DNA of 64,000 nucleotides from positions 4,495,683 through 4,559,682 of the forward strand of contig NC_089325.1 of the NCBI RefSeq assembly GCF_036669915.1. Direction: 5' to 3'. Below the pieces are notes generated by a model. That model did no database searches, was not told the origin of the DNA, and saw only the letters and a program-made list of their open reading frames with translations. How positions within the stretch are numbered: position 1 is the first letter of the stretch; each line of letters starts with the position of its first letter. The translations under genes were made by a program, and so were the position numbers. Positions 25,701 through 37,175 of the stretch are shown here, piece after piece. Source of the DNA: Pocillopora verrucosa (lineage: Eukaryota > Cnidaria > Anthozoa > Scleractinia > Pocilloporidae).

Positions 25701-27034
25701 CTCTTGGACAGATACAAACAAAAACAAGCTAGGCTGAAAGGCGCAAAGGGAAAGAGGATGAATGAAAAAAAAAACGATTAACAGGGAAAACGGTTGAAAA
25801 CCGGAAAAATTTGCGGCGGTAACGAACTTCCAGGGCAATTGCCCCAAAACTGTAGGTAAAAATAACGTCCCATAATTTTTCTCATGCGAGAAAACAATGG
25901 TTTCTGTGCAGAGGAAGATGAAAGCAATTGGAGGGAGGTGGCTGACAATGTGATTAGTTTTAATCATCCGACCTTCGTAAGCGAAAAATACTGAATGACC
26001 AGGCCTTTGCCATGACGGGAAAAAAGTGCTCAGCTCAGGTAGAGCGCTGACTACCGATAAAAATAGCTCGGTTACCGGAAAAAAAACTTGAACCGAAGAC
26101 TCCTTTTTCATCGCGTTAGACGTGTGGCGCCCAGCTGAAACCTTTTTTATGGACAATAGTTGAACTTAAATCTAAGCTCTGCATCGAGCATAAATTTCCT
26201 TCACGAACATAAGAAAAAAATTTTGCTCTACACTAAGCCATCGCGAGTACAGAACTTAGATGAAGAGGCTCGGACAAGTGTCAATTTCAATTCTTCTTCT
26301 TTTTTTAATTATTATTTTTTTTTGCCTTTTTCTAAATAACGTGATGAAAGAATCCAGCTTTGCGCCCGAATCTTCACTTCCTTCAGCTGAAACAATTTCC
26401 CTCACCTTAAATCACATTTGCGTTAACTTTTTGTTGAATCATACCGAATGTGGATTATTTGTTGTCATTTACGCTTGAGTGGCCACAATATTAGAGCTTT
26501 GTGAATTTTTATTTTTCCGCATAAAGCCAGAATGTCACAAGAAGATAGATGTGGAACTATTTTAAAAATAGCCACATGCAGATCGAACGTTATAGCGGCA
26601 ATTTCTTATAAACAACGTTTTTATTTTTTTATTGAAGACATCTCGGCATGATCACGGATTTCGTCTGATCTAGACCGTTTGATTCACTTGAATAATTTTA
26701 ACAACTGTCATTTCTAGTTTGACCTTTACAGAATGGTCTCATAAAAGCAAACAAAACAAAACACTAGTTATGAAGCTAAGATTGTACGTGATTAAGAGAA
26801 AACGATTGTAGCGATAGGAATGCATGAAAGTGAGAGAGGTAGGTATGTTTTCTTTGACATGTTTTGTTTGATTTTACGGGAACCAACCTTCCGGAACGGG
26901 GAACGGACGGAATCCAAATATTACGAAGAGAATAAAATACGTTATAGGTTGACATAAACTCAGGAATTAGAGATACTCACGTTATTAGCGTGGGTTAAAC
27001 TGATGAAAAAACATAAACACATCAATGTCTTCAT
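22712..27034 (-). CDS. VEGF/PDGF-domain growth factor, VEGF-C/D-like layout (313 aa)
   Basis: Secreted cystine-knot ligand, expected to act on VEGFR/PDGFR-type receptor tyrosine kinases. Exons: 27034-26981, 25468-25327, 24918-24868, 24375-24163, 23193-22712; phases 0, 1, 1, 1 all agree. Residues 1-17 form a signal peptide, 18-107 a propeptide-like region, and 108-196 the PDGF/VEGF domain, with C108, RCGGSC at 136-141, C150 and the closing SCSCQC at 191-196. The tail (197-313) carries repeated CxCxC clusters (CRCDC, CQCIC, CRCTC, CRCKC), like the silk-type repeats of VEGF-C and VEGF-D, and ends in basic RRRRQH. The family motif PCV...RCxGCC is altered: the first Cys is Phe and the first Cys of GCC is Ser. 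In VEGF-A these two positions make the inter-chain disulfides. The exon 2 donor is GTGCGA, which is unusual. Confidence 0.88.
23926..24120 (+). mobile_element. tRNA-derived SINE (type B)
   Basis: The right part (about 24038-24112) reads as a tRNA-like module: GTCTCTGTGGCCCAGAGGTA (A box), an anticodon-like arm, GGTCTGAGGTTGAATTCC (B box). The left part (GAGAGATGGAAAGTTTTGAG...CTTGTCACGAACGTG) recurs near 57175 and 49443. It lies between exons 4 and 5 of the VEGF-like gene. Confidence 0.7.
24413..24640. mobile_element. MITE family 2
   Basis: Starts TTAACCCTTTAACTCCCA, contains AATTTCTCCTTACAATATCA and GGAGAATTACTAATGAGATC, and ends in GAAGGGTT, an inverted terminus. Further copies lie near 52924, 53487, 54565 and 55338. 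Sits in intron 3 of the VEGF-like gene. Confidence 0.7.
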
Positions 27035-27128
27035 CCTGATCCTCTCAGCTGAGGACTAATCGCACAGACTTAAGTCGTTATCAAGTTCAAGCGCTGTCAA
27101 CTACCAACAACTTGGGTAGCGTTGTTTC

Positions 27129-27135
27129 TTATATA
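27129..27135 (-). promoter_or_regulatory. TATA box of the VEGF-like gene
   Basis: TATATAA on the minus strand, about 95 bases upstream of the ATG at 27034, allowing a short leader. Confidence 0.5.
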
Positions 27136-27139
27136 CTGC

Positions 27140-29130
27140 GTTAATGCTATTATAATCTTAGCCCCCAATTACGTCACAATTGCGGCGGCTTTATGTTGAT
27201 CTGGATTGATCACGCGTGACTTACAAAGTTCCTGTTTTGCTTTGCCATAATGAATTTATCGCGGTTCTTGTTGAAACGGACGAAATCAGTTTTATCGTGC
27301 AAAATTATTGTTCTTAGAATGTGAAGGTGTGATATGGTGGTTTTTTTGGGTCATCTTAAGATAATTTTACAACTCGTTATGTGTTTAAAGCCTGGTAAAC
27401 AGATGATGAAAAACAATGACCGGATGCTACATTGTGTAGAGCCATTTCCGATTGGTAAGGCGTGACAGATGTATTAATGATCACACTAATACTGTGTCAA
27501 TCAACACGTGGCACTGGCTTGACTCTTTTTAAATTGATTGCAGCATTTCAGATGTACATCTCGAAAGCAAGCCAGACAACTGATATTTTCACAAAAAAAG
27601 GCTCGGCAAACTGAAATATTTTGTATTCTTGTGTCGCGTGTTGCCAGATCAGTTTGATAGTTCCGTTTCATATTGTAAATACCCTTTCAGTGGGGAAGTA
27701 AAACCAAATGGGCGGAAACACCCTTTAAGCGAAATGGGATAGTGAAACCGGAACCATGGAATGATATGAAAAGAGATAAAACGGGGAAATTTTTGGACAT
27801 ATTGGAACAACTTCCCTTTCTCTATAGTTACACAAGTCTTCAACGTATTCTAAGATACGACTGGCCGAGTATTATTCACCCGCAGGTCGCAACTAGCTAT
27901 ATAGGCCTGTCCTGATCTTGATTGTGCTCGTAAAGTGCTGGAGAATTGCTCTCTGGAATGCCAAAAAATTGCTAAGAAATTGCCAAAAGTCCATAAAGCT
28001 GCTAGCTAAATTACAAAAGTTGCCTTTTAAAAATTTGGATATTTTATATAAACGTAAAGTAAAAACTTTATTTTTCGTTCGTCGCAATAATAAACTTAAT
28101 TGGCTCTAAAGAGTTGATCGCAATAAAGGCGGCTTCTAACCATTAATTTCTTTTTTAATATTAGATAATAGGCCTGCGAACATTCAATATTGCATGAATC
28201 GAAGATTTGTATGAAATAGTTGCCTTTGTCGTGCTCTAAACTTGAAGTTGCTACTGAATAAATTGCTCAGTAAGGCCAAAACGGCTAAAAAGTCGCCAAG
28301 CACTATTGAGAAAGGCCTAATCCCAATAGACCCTTGTATCTATCGATCTTAGTTGCTATCTTGACAATACTCGTGGACGAATTTCGAAACTGTCTGTCTG
28401 GAAACAGAGATCTTTAAAACAGAATTCAGCAGATGGCGGTTTGATTAAGATTTTACAATAAATTGTGATAAGAGACTACTCATATTGTAGATTCAAAAAT
28501 TATATTAAATTATATTATATGCCAGTGATTACAACAAAACCTTTCAAGGACTTGGCTTCATACTCTCGATTCTTAAACCCTCTTCAGTTTCATGCAGGCG
28601 TGACTGTATTTCTCTCTAGCGGTCATCTTGGAGGTTTTTTTTTCGATCAGTCCGTTTTTCTCACGATATGGAGTGAGGGCTTTGAAAGAGATTTAAAGGA
28701 GAAGTTACTAAACTATGAGTTTGCTTCTTCTTCACGTCGGCAGAACCATAAGAGAAAACTCACACAATTTAATGGAGCATTCATTACTTATCCCCTGGTT
28801 TAGTAGGGGAGGGGGTGGGAGGGGGAGGGGGAGGGGGGGAAGAGGAAGATTTTAGGAAGACATGGTTTCCAGGAAAAACCAAGAAGAGTTCAGATCTCAG
28901 TCGCCGCTAACAGAGTACTAATAATGGTGCGAAAACCAAGCACACCTGAAAGACGTTAGCTCTGCCGGAACATTGGTGTGGATTTGGGACCACGTATGGA
29001 GGCGAGTGTGCAAAATGACATGCATGTTTTGGTCTTAAAGACGGTCAGGAGCAGAGAGCTAGGCGGGTTGGAAGTATTCCCCCCTTCCTCCCTCGAGATG
29101 TACTTCCTTCTTTCCTTGCTAATAAATTAG
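27140..29130. other. Intergenic, no gene seen
   Basis: About 2 kb of AT-rich DNA. An open frame at 28465-28803 has no recognisable content and an atypical composition. A G-rich tract (28805-28850) could form quadruplex DNA. Confidence 0.5.
28805..28850 (+). repeat. G-rich tract with quadruplex potential
   Basis: Repeated runs of three to eight G separated by single A or T bases on the plus strand, about 45 bases long. Confidence 0.7.
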
Positions 29131-29140
29131 TTGAATTCAC

Positions 29141-29398
29141 ATGGATCTAACCCAAAGTTTCAAAGAGCACATACAGAGAGTCCACAAAAAGAAACTTCCG
29201 CTTCACTCAGAGAAAATAATTCAGTCGGGAGGGACCGGAAGTCTCAGAGGAAAGGCCACCCTTGTGGCGCCCGAGCGGATATTGCGGTCGTCTTTCAAGC
29301 ACATCACGCGTGTTAAGATCATTGAAAATGAGAAACAGAAAGACTTCAGATTGAAATACGATTACAACTATATATTTGAGCCGTTTGCTCCTTGGTAA
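29141..29398 (+). CDS. Possible small gene, 85 aa
   Basis: An open frame from ATG 29141 with an in-frame TGA just upstream, so the ATG is forced if the frame is translated. The product is basic in its first two thirds and ends with an aromatic patch (YDYNYIFEPFAPW). No signal peptide and no family recognised. A candidate AATAAA lies about 110 bases downstream (29506-29511). Codon choice looks plausible for coding DNA, but there is no second line of evidence; it could be a chance frame or the remnant of a retroposed exon. Confidence 0.3.
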   Translation: MDLTQSFKEHIQRVHKKKLPLHSEKIIQSGGTGSLRGKATLVAPERILRSSFKHITRVKIIENEKQKDFRLKYDYNYIFEPFAPW

Positions 29399-30181
29399 AA
29401 TTGAAAAATAACTAACATCCAATGATAAGACTAGTACTAATCATGGATCGGTAAAGTACGCTCGATCTAGCCTGGGCCTATGAATGAGTATTTTTGTCTC
29501 AGCGTAATAAAATCCAGGGCATAATAGAACTTGTAAACATCAAATGGTGGGGCGGCTCATAGTTCTGATTTTCAGTAACTCATGTCCTTCGATCAAATGG
29601 TTGCAATTTATCCACATATCTTCAAGCCATCCGTCTTCCAGCCCGCGGGACTTAGTCAACGTGATTCAACTCCGCTCTCGTATGAAATCGAGGTGGATAG
29701 ATAATCCCCCCCACCCACCATTCCCGATAGACAATGACCGGTCTCGTGTCCACATGAAACCACTTGTCGCCTTCGGAGATCCGAGGCAGAGACAGATGGA
29801 ATGATACAAGTGGTAGCCTTAATTTCTTCACAAGATAAAAATTACCCACGTTCTGTTACAAAGTAAACGCTTAAAAGCAGCAAGAAGGTCAAAAATTATA
29901 AAAACGTCTATGTAAACAAAATTTTAACTTACAACGCTACCTCGTAATTGAAAATTTGATGATTAACACAAGAATCTTCAAAGCGGTCTTAGTAACTTTA
30001 GGGAAATGACAATACGTTTTATCCAAGTTTTATTTCAGTATATACAATTTATGATGAACTGACAAAGTTCCTTTTATTTTAGTGCTAGAATTTTGAAAGA
30101 ACCTCATATACAAAATATCAGTTGACCGGGCACTTTGCGGCTGAATGTTTGTATGCAAGCGCTCCAGTTACGTATCGATAA

Positions 30182-30570
30182 ACAAATTTTGTCTGTCTAG
30201 GCTTGCCGTGATATTTTTCCCCGTTATCAGAAGCATATCTGATATTAAGGATCACTGCACCTGCAAGCCGACGCATCATCGAAAAAGTTCCTTTTCAGGA
30301 TCTCCTCTGTGTGAAGCCGTAACCCTTTCAAAATCCTACCCGGCAATAGCACGTGAACAATTTTTAACTGGTTGGAGAAGACTTCTGCATTGTTGAAGTA
30401 ATTTTCTGGGAAATACGCTTGCTGAAGCAAGCAGTTATATTGAAATAACAAAAAACTGTTTTGATATGAAAGGGTTTTTTCCCCAGGGTTAAACTTGCCA
30501 ATACTACTTGGGAGGGAAACGGTGATCTTCCCGCTCTCTGGTTTCGGCTATTTGTAAACCAAGGTGAAAA
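30182..30570. repeat. Left copy of a direct repeat flanking the orphan gene
   Basis: Shares, in order, GCAAGC(C/T)GACGCATCAT, GTGAACAATTTTTA, GGGTTTTTTCCCCAGGGT and TTGTAAAC(C/T)AAGGT with 32832-33253. Same orientation, with many substitutions and small indels. Confidence 0.75.
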
Positions 30571-30944
30571 TATTTGCGTCTACAGCGAGCTTAAGATGAT
30601 AAGGGAATTTACCTCTGCTTTCGCTCTGGCCTCGTGATGGTCATGGTTAAAAATTCCATTTGTAACACTTACGAGAAAGAGACATCTGATTGAGCATGAA
30701 TTGGAGGGAACTTTTGGGGTTATTTTCACTCTGAGAAATACAGAACCTGGATTCCCCTTTGCTGTGATTTTGTTTTCTAACAAAAGGATTTTCCCCAATA
30801 ACACGATACTACGGTGGATATTTCATTCATTCTGATGGAGAACTTACGCACGAAATGTCAGCACCTTTAAAAAATCTTTACGATGGCCAATTTACTGTAT
30901 CAGCTCTGTTGATTAAAACAAATTATCTTGGACGCAGCACCACA

Positions 30945-31010
30945 GTTTCTTTAGAAACTAACCTCTTTATCACAGTTTCTTTAGAAACTAACTCTCTCTA
31001 TCACAGTTTC
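30945..31010. repeat. Short repeats of ACAGTTTCTTTAGAAACTAAC
   Basis: Two to three copies of a 20-base block with inner TTTCTTTAGAAA symmetry. The same TTTCTAAAGAAAC block opens the foldback elements near 39545 and 54340. Confidence 0.6.
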
Positions 31011-31336
31011 AGTTTTGTCAAACAAACTTATCCAGGCATTTTTAGAAACTGAAATATGACAAACTGAACGAGTATTTCATTCTGAGATCAAAGTCTTAGA
31101 CAAGTGATTTTTCAGTCCCGTTGGTAACATATCTAACGATATACAACTCAAGAGACAATTTATGTGTATTGGCTAAGGAAATTGAATTGTTTGAGACATT
31201 TTTTCCATGAAACGTTATCACTAAAGCGGGTGAGTGTGGTCATATTGAAATGTAAACCGTACAATATTTTGAAAGTGGGATGATGTAAGGGAATTTGCCC
31301 TCAACTGTAATTGTTACGTGATAGTTTGGATCCACG

Positions 31337-31344
31337 TATAAATA
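31337..31344 (+). promoter_or_regulatory. TATA box of the orphan gene
   Basis: TATAAATA about 95 bases before the ATG at 31439. The predicted transcription start falls near 31368. Confidence 0.6.
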
Positions 31345-31438
31345 GCCTAACGCAGTCATTGCACCAATCTATTGAATAACAAACCTGCAGGCTGCTTGGC
31401 GAAGAGGTTTACAGTTATTTCTCAGTACTGAGCTAAAT

Positions 31439-32428
31439 ATGGCTTATCTAAAGATGATTTTTGGATCACTGGCATTTGCCGTAATAGGTGACATGATCGC
31501 AATGAAGTATTACCCACAGAATGGTTCCGCACTCGCCTGGAGCCTCGCCCAAGCTAAAGGAAGTTTGTCCAAGCTCCGCAACACCACCCATAGATTCGCA
31601 GAAGTGTTCTGCAATAAGCCAGACGAATGCAAGGTTGCCATAGACCAGTTTTTTGAGGTAGTTTCTGACATTCCTCACGACCTTGTGGAGGCATTTGTAA
31701 AGTTCTTAGAAAAGTACTCTAACGGACAGGAAAGCGACCGCGCTCAAGATGGTGGTACTGTGCAGAAGAACCCAGATGTAGCTAAAAAAGGTGCTGTTGA
31801 TTTTACTAAAGAGACGACAGAAGTGAAAGGAAACGTAACGAAAGCAGAAAGCATAATTAACTCATTGACGTTTGCGAGTTACGATGAGAATAACCTGTGT
31901 GACCTCAAAGAGGGCATTCCTGACAATGAATACGATGTGACTGTCGACGAAATTGCTGATCTGACCGGCATGCCGGGAAAACTTATGAAGACAATCAAGC
32001 GAGCTAGAAATTTTACCGGTGGAAATATCCTTGCCGTTAATAAGCTGGGGTTCAAGGCCGACGATGGTAGCCTAGTCTTTGGTCGAGTAGCCGTCATCCG
32101 TCGAGGGAAAGTTCTAGACATGGCATACTCACTTCACTCGGTGGAATATGAGCTCATCTCAAAACAAGGCAACGCAGAAAATTTAAAGAAATTCTCGGAA
32201 AGCCTTGACAACGAGAATGATGATAAAGCGAAAGGAAACCCCAAGAAGGGAATTTCCATGGACCTGAGGAGCGACTTCATGGCGTTCTTCCATAAGCAGG
32301 CCATCGACGGATTTGTGAAGCATTGCGATTATGTTTTGAAAACCATGAACCACGGAGAAGACGTGGTACGTGCCCTTGGTGTCGACAAGAATGGCGGTAC
32401 TACCGGAGAGGAAAAGAAAAACGAATGA
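31439..32428 (+). CDS. Intronless orphan membrane-anchored or secreted protein (329 aa)
   Basis: A single uninterrupted frame with its own TATA box. Residues 7-22 are hydrophobic and could be a signal peptide or N-terminal anchor. Four N-glycosylation sequons (N28, N48, N132, N191) and four cysteines (C58, C64, C154, C296) fit an extracellular fate. Residues 35-95 look helical, 96-135 are polar and probably a linker, 195-242 look beta-rich (VNKLGFKADDGS, RVAVIRRGKVLDMAY), and the C-terminus is helical and charged. No domain recognised. All other confident genes here have introns, so it may be a retrocopy that gained a promoter, or a lineage-specific gene. Diverged direct repeats flank it on both sides. 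Confidence 0.75.
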   Translation: MAYLKMIFGSLAFAVIGDMIAMKYYPQNGSALAWSLAQAKGSLSKLRNTTHRFAEVFCNKPDECKVAIDQFFEVVSDIPHDLVEAFVKFLEKYSNGQESDRAQDGGTVQKNPDVAKKGAVDFTKETTEVKGNVTKAESIINSLTFASYDENNLCDLKEGIPDNEYDVTVDEIADLTGMPGKLMKTIKRARNFTGGNILAVNKLGFKADDGSLVFGRVAVIRRGKVLDMAYSLHSVEYELISKQGNAENLKKFSESLDNENDDKAKGNPKKGISMDLRSDFMAFFHKQAIDGFVKHCDYVLKTMNHGEDVVRALGVDKNGGTTGEEKKNE

Positions 32429-32831
32429 TTTCTAAGGACTATTTACGGCCGTGGAAAAGACGCTCGAATGAAAGGCAAGAAAGACGGAAATTACACCACA
32501 ACAACGAACTTTTTCGACATGTTTTGTCCTTTAGCATTTAGAACTGAAATAGGTATTAACATATTATATCCTGCCATTAATCTTTTTCATTAGTCATGTA
32601 CGAAACTTTTGTCAGTACTTGCTTAGGAAAGCTTGAAGTCATTAGAACATATTTTGGTTTTGTGTCTATCTCAACATGTCATATTGAAGTCTAAGACATG
32701 CCTAAGGTAGAGTTTGTGTGATAAAATATCATCATTTTTATGGAGTTATGTGCATTTCGCCGTATTTTGCAGTTGGAGAAATTTTGAAGAACTTCAACCT
32801 CTGGCCCGAAATAGCACAATTTCACCTGTCT

Positions 32832-33253
32832 AAGCTTGTTGCGATATTTCTACCGTCATTAGATGTTTATCCTAATGATCAATAGAGCTGCAAGCTGACG
32901 CATCATTCAAAATTTTCTTTTCAGCATTTTTTTTTTTACTGAACGATAAATAAAACTCTCCGATGTGATCCCGTAGCACTTTCAAATTCCTTCCAGACAA
33001 CTGCGTGTGAACAATTTTTAGTTGGTTTGCGAAGAGTCCTGCATTGTTTAAAATTATTTTTCTTAGAAATACTCCTGCTGTGGCAATCGAGTACTGTAGT
33101 AATCGAATACTGTTATATTGAAAACAAAACAAAAAGCTGTTTTGAAATGAAGGGGTTTTTTCCCCAGGGTCAAAACATCCCAATGCTACTTGAGAGGCAA
33201 ACGGTGAGCTTTATGCTCTCTAGTTATCGTTTTTGTAAACTAAGGTAAAAAGG
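32832..33253. repeat. Right copy of the direct repeat flanking the orphan gene
   Basis: Matches 30182-30570 in order and orientation. The DNA just left of it (32700-32830) is itself duplicated at about 33310-33430 (AAGGTAGAG, TCAACCTCTGGCCC), so this flank has been duplicated more than once. Confidence 0.75.
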
Positions 33254-33775
33254 ACTGCATTTTCTGTAAAAATGAACTGACAAGAATTTTTTTTGTCTTC
33301 TACTTTGCCATAAGGTAGAGCTTTGTGTCATAAAATCTCAATATAATTATGCAGTTATGTCTTTCGCAGTATTTTGCGATTTTAGTTATTTTGAAGAAGT
33401 TCAACCTCTGGCCCAAAATAGGAGAGGTTCATGTATAAAACAAGACTTCTTAAATTCAAAACATATTGTAGCGTATAAATATTTTGAAGGCATGGTTTTC
33501 TTGCTGAATCATATCTTTAAAATGTGTATTACAGTTGTAAGTTTTTATAACCTTTACACTCGTAAATGATGAACCAATAAAACGAGGGTTCAAACTCAAA
33601 CGTCTTGAAATTCATTGATATTTTGAAGGCGCATTTTTCTTACAAAATCATTGCTATAAAACGTATTTTACACTTGTTCAGTTGGTTTTGTCCTACAGAG
33701 TTTTTTTTTTTTCCAATCGTATTTTACACATCTGACAATTTCCACAAAACGAATGTTTCTCTTACAACTCCTCCG

Positions 33776-36700
33776 TTAGACCGTCTCCAGAACTGATGCA
33801 ATCTCCCTCATTTGACTGGCAAATTTCTGGCAGGAAAAAAAGAAAGAAGAATTGTTGCTTGTTTATAAGTCGGACCACTGTTTTTAGAAAAACCGTCCGT
33901 GATATGACTGCTACCAAAATTGCTGTAGGAGTTGCACACATCAAGACATTTGAAACTTCTCACTTTTGCAGAAACTCACCTTAAATTCGCCAATGGTCAT
34001 TTCAAAGGACTTTGAAGTGATTGCCCCAGAGGGATCTGTCACTGTTACCAAAGCTGTGATGTAGGGAGAATTCAGACTGCGACAAGAGCTAGAACTAACT
34101 CCAACAGAAAGCTTCCATTTCATGTCAAGTAACTAGAGAGATCAATTATATTGTATCATTAATTGCATTCAACATTAAGAGAACAAAAAAAAAGCAAACG
34201 CTTAGAATCTTATGCATATTGGTTGAATCAATAAATGCATACAACGTTCAGAGTCTCAAGAAACCCAACAATTGGCATTCTGTGACACCAAACAGCTATC
34301 TTTTTCATCACTAAAGTAATGTTTCAGCACTATCATTAATTGTGTCAAAAGGAAATTGTGAGCATTAGGTTTCAAAAAAGGAAAGAGGCATTGCCAGGTT
34401 TTGATGAGAAGACATGCAACTTCCTGAACAAATATTTCCTACGTTTCTGACCTTATTTCCCCCTTCCCTCTATGGCACCCAAACTAAAAATCACTGATTA
34501 CACCTTGAACCTAAAATTACTGTCAGTAGCATTCTTGGAAAGAAAGAACTTGAGCAGTCCTGGCATTGTATTGTGCTGATCTCTCAAAATAGCTTTCAAG
34601 TGTATTCATCTAAATCAATTATTTTGACACCATTTTTTTGATACCTGTCCAACATTCAGGGTTTGTGTTAAGTCTGAGCTGCTTAAAATCTTTCCCTGAA
34701 AGAGAGATTGCAGACAGGAGTTTGAACACATATAAACTGAGATACAAAATTAAAATCAAATTCAAATGAATCATTATTTTCAGTTTCCAGACTCAAGATT
34801 ATCAAATCATTTAGCTGTAATGGAAAAGCAGTTGCCAAGGGTGGGCTCTAAAATCAAAAATTCACCATAGATAATGTTAAAGAAATGTTTTGGCCAAAAT
34901 AATTTATCTAAATTCAGCAACCTTAGAAAGATCTCAACTGGCAACAAAACACTTATTGCATTTCAGAAGAAACTAATGACGTCTTCCAGATTTTGCGACA
35001 GTTCACCTTGAACTTTACATGACAATAATATTCTTACATTAACATGACTAACTGACTCAAAAACAAACACTTACAAAAGTCTGCACAAACTTTAAAACAA
35101 TCCAAAAATATTAATATTCCACTGAACTAGATAACTAAAGAAATGCTCAGAGAAACTTAAGAAAAGCAGCATATTACCTGTTCATTCCAAACATGTTTAA
35201 GAACTGAAAGAGTATTCTCCTTCCAGCATAAAGATGATTTCAGTTCTGCAATTAGTTTCTCAGAAGGTAACTTGGCCTTAGCAGCTGACCTGTTGAAAAA
35301 TAACAACAGATTGAATCTTATCTGCAATTTATAAAGTGGTAAATTATGGGGGACTCAACTGCCTAGCAGTTAACGCCCCGACTTCAGGTTGACAAGTCCT
35401 GGTTCAAGCCCTGAACAGGTCACTGTGTTGTGTTCTTGGGCAAGATTCCACTTTCACAATGCTTCTCTCCACCAAGGAGATACACAGATACTAGCAAACT
35501 ATCAGGGAAGCCTGATGAAATCCTGGGGGTTTAACTTGCAATAGACTAGTATCCCATCCAGGGGGGAGGGGTAACACTCCTAGCTACCCTACCTCATGCA
35601 GCGGAAACTGTGATAAGCTCTGATTAAATAGACCACCTGGCTTAAGTGCAGAATAATATTTTACTTACCGCTAGAATATTTTAGAAAGTGTGCTAACTAT
35701 TAGAAATAAGCATTTACCTGAATACATAGCTAATGGCATTGAGTAACAGCTTGGCATCATATGATATTCCAGCATCCTTAAGACACTTCAAGAAGAAAAT
35801 CCATAACAGGTACAAGTAAATTTTTTGGATATTGATCACTCTTTTTTAAATAAAAAAAAAACAACATTGCTGTGATAAGGTGAAAATCAACAAAACTAAA
35901 ATTCCTTTGGAGGCCCTGAAAATTTGTCATCAGTGGAAAAAAGATAAATGACATATCCTCAAAGAATGATGACAAAAAAAACAAAACAAAAAGAAGTGGT
36001 TCAGTTCAACCATTAGTAAGAATTGTGTGCTGTATATTCAGGATCCTAAGCAAGATCTTGTTACACATGCATGTTTCCATTTATGTAACCTTTCATTACA
36101 ATAAGAGCCTGTCCTTGCGAAAGAGAATTACCCATAGTGCTTGTGTCCCTATTGAGGACATAAGGGAATTCTGCTGAGAAAGACTGAGAAAGAAAGGTGT
36201 CCTGGAAATCAGTTACCATAGACAACTAGGAACAACCAGTAAGAAGCTAAGAACAAAAAATGACCATAGGATTCGATCTAAACATTGGAGAGAGTAGTAA
36301 TGAAAAGCTGTCTACCTGTTGTGCAGTATGTTTCACTGGTAACCTGTCAATTGGTTTCGGGTGGTTTAACTAATTAATGACCAATTTCCACGCGTTTGGC
36401 CTGTGTTTAGTCCTTTTCTTACGTCATTTGGCAAATGCATTATGTCTCTCGCAAAGATTCTTATTTAATGGGGTCCTGGCTATTACACAGCACTGAAAGA
36501 TCTACTTCACTTGATAAATGTTACAAGTAATCTATCCTTTGATTCGTGATAAACTTAAGTTGTGCAAAAATCTTCAGTACCTTTTGATAATGTTCCTCAG
36601 GAAGAAGTGCAACTCTGTACTGAAGAAATGCTGCTACATCCTGGCACTACAACACAAAAGAGCACATAAAAATAAATCACAGTGGAGCTCAAACATGTGA

Positions 36701-36934
36701 TACTGGCATCGTTCTGCAATATTTGCAAGTAATTATAAGGTTATGATTCATATACCATTTCAACAAGGATGTCTTGTGGTACAGAATTAAGTGCCTCCAC
36801 TGCAGAGTTAAAACCTAGCAATCAACCAACAAAAAGAAAGAGGTTAAAATTCAATACGAGTTGAAAATACTTCTCAACAATCGAGAGAAAGACATGAAAC
36901 AACCTTGAGGTAAATCCACGAACACTTGAGACAT
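33776..36934 (-). CDS. COMMD6: COMM domain-containing protein 6 (196 aa)
   Basis: A COMMD protein, a subunit class of the CCC (COMMD-CCDC22-CCDC93) complex in endosomal recycling; COMMD proteins are also linked to NF-kB control. Exons: 36934-36904, 36814-36756, 36646-36581, 35785-35718, 35289-35178, 34695-34645, 34132-33980, 33826-33776; every junction agrees in phase. The C-terminal COMM domain starts LLDMKWKLSVGVSSSSCRSL and ends REIASVLETV, closely matching COMMD6. Unlike the short human form, this one keeps the N-terminal helical domain (starting GFNSAVEALN), as in many invertebrates. The ATG at 36934 is chosen because it alone joins exon 2 in phase; the donor there is a weak GTTGTT. An ATG at 37025 is out of frame. 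Confidence 0.9.
35345..35650 (+). mobile_element. SINE (type C) with tRNA-like head
   Basis: Starts with a tRNA-like module (TGCCTAGCAGTTAACGCC A box, CCTGGTTCAAGCCCTG B box), followed by GTGTTGTGTTCTTGGGCAAG and a body shared with 4040-4270 and 58235-58560. It lies between exons 4 and 5 of COMMD6. Confidence 0.75.
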
Positions 36935-37175
36935 CTTCATTTCCTCTGGCCTCAGAGGCGCAGAATTCTTCCTTCATATGAACAGCAGTTGCTCCTGCAG
37001 AGATATTTGGTTGTTTATGCGACATGAATTTTATCTGGAAAAGGTGAACTTTAGCGATGAGTATTTTTTTGGAGGACTGGGTATTTGTCCAGCGGTTAAC
37101 TCTAATAATTCAAAATGGCGGCTCAATCAGGACTAGGATGAACTTAGGAATCTTTTGGGAAAATCAAAATAAACT
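36935..37175. promoter_or_regulatory. Bidirectional promoter of COMMD6 and INTS9
   Basis: The two start codons point away from each other and are only 241 bases apart. No TATA box is visible. CAAAATGGCGGCTC at about 37111-37124 contains an AAGATGGCGGC-like core, which resembles a YY1 site, common in TATA-less housekeeping promoters. Confidence 0.65.

Noticed and set aside
25665-26156. Minus-strand 163-codon frame inside intron 1 of the VEGF-like gene
   Set aside because: No domain and no splice signals; the exons on both sides join in phase without it, and its stretches look like dispersed repeat DNA.
28465-28803. 112-codon plus-strand frame
   Set aside because: No recognisable features, no promoter or second exon; repeat-like composition next to a G-rich tract.
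36904-37025. COMMD6 starting at the ATG at 37025
   Set aside because: That frame cannot join exon 2 without a stop. The ATG at 36934 gives MSQVFVDLPQ and joins in phase 1.
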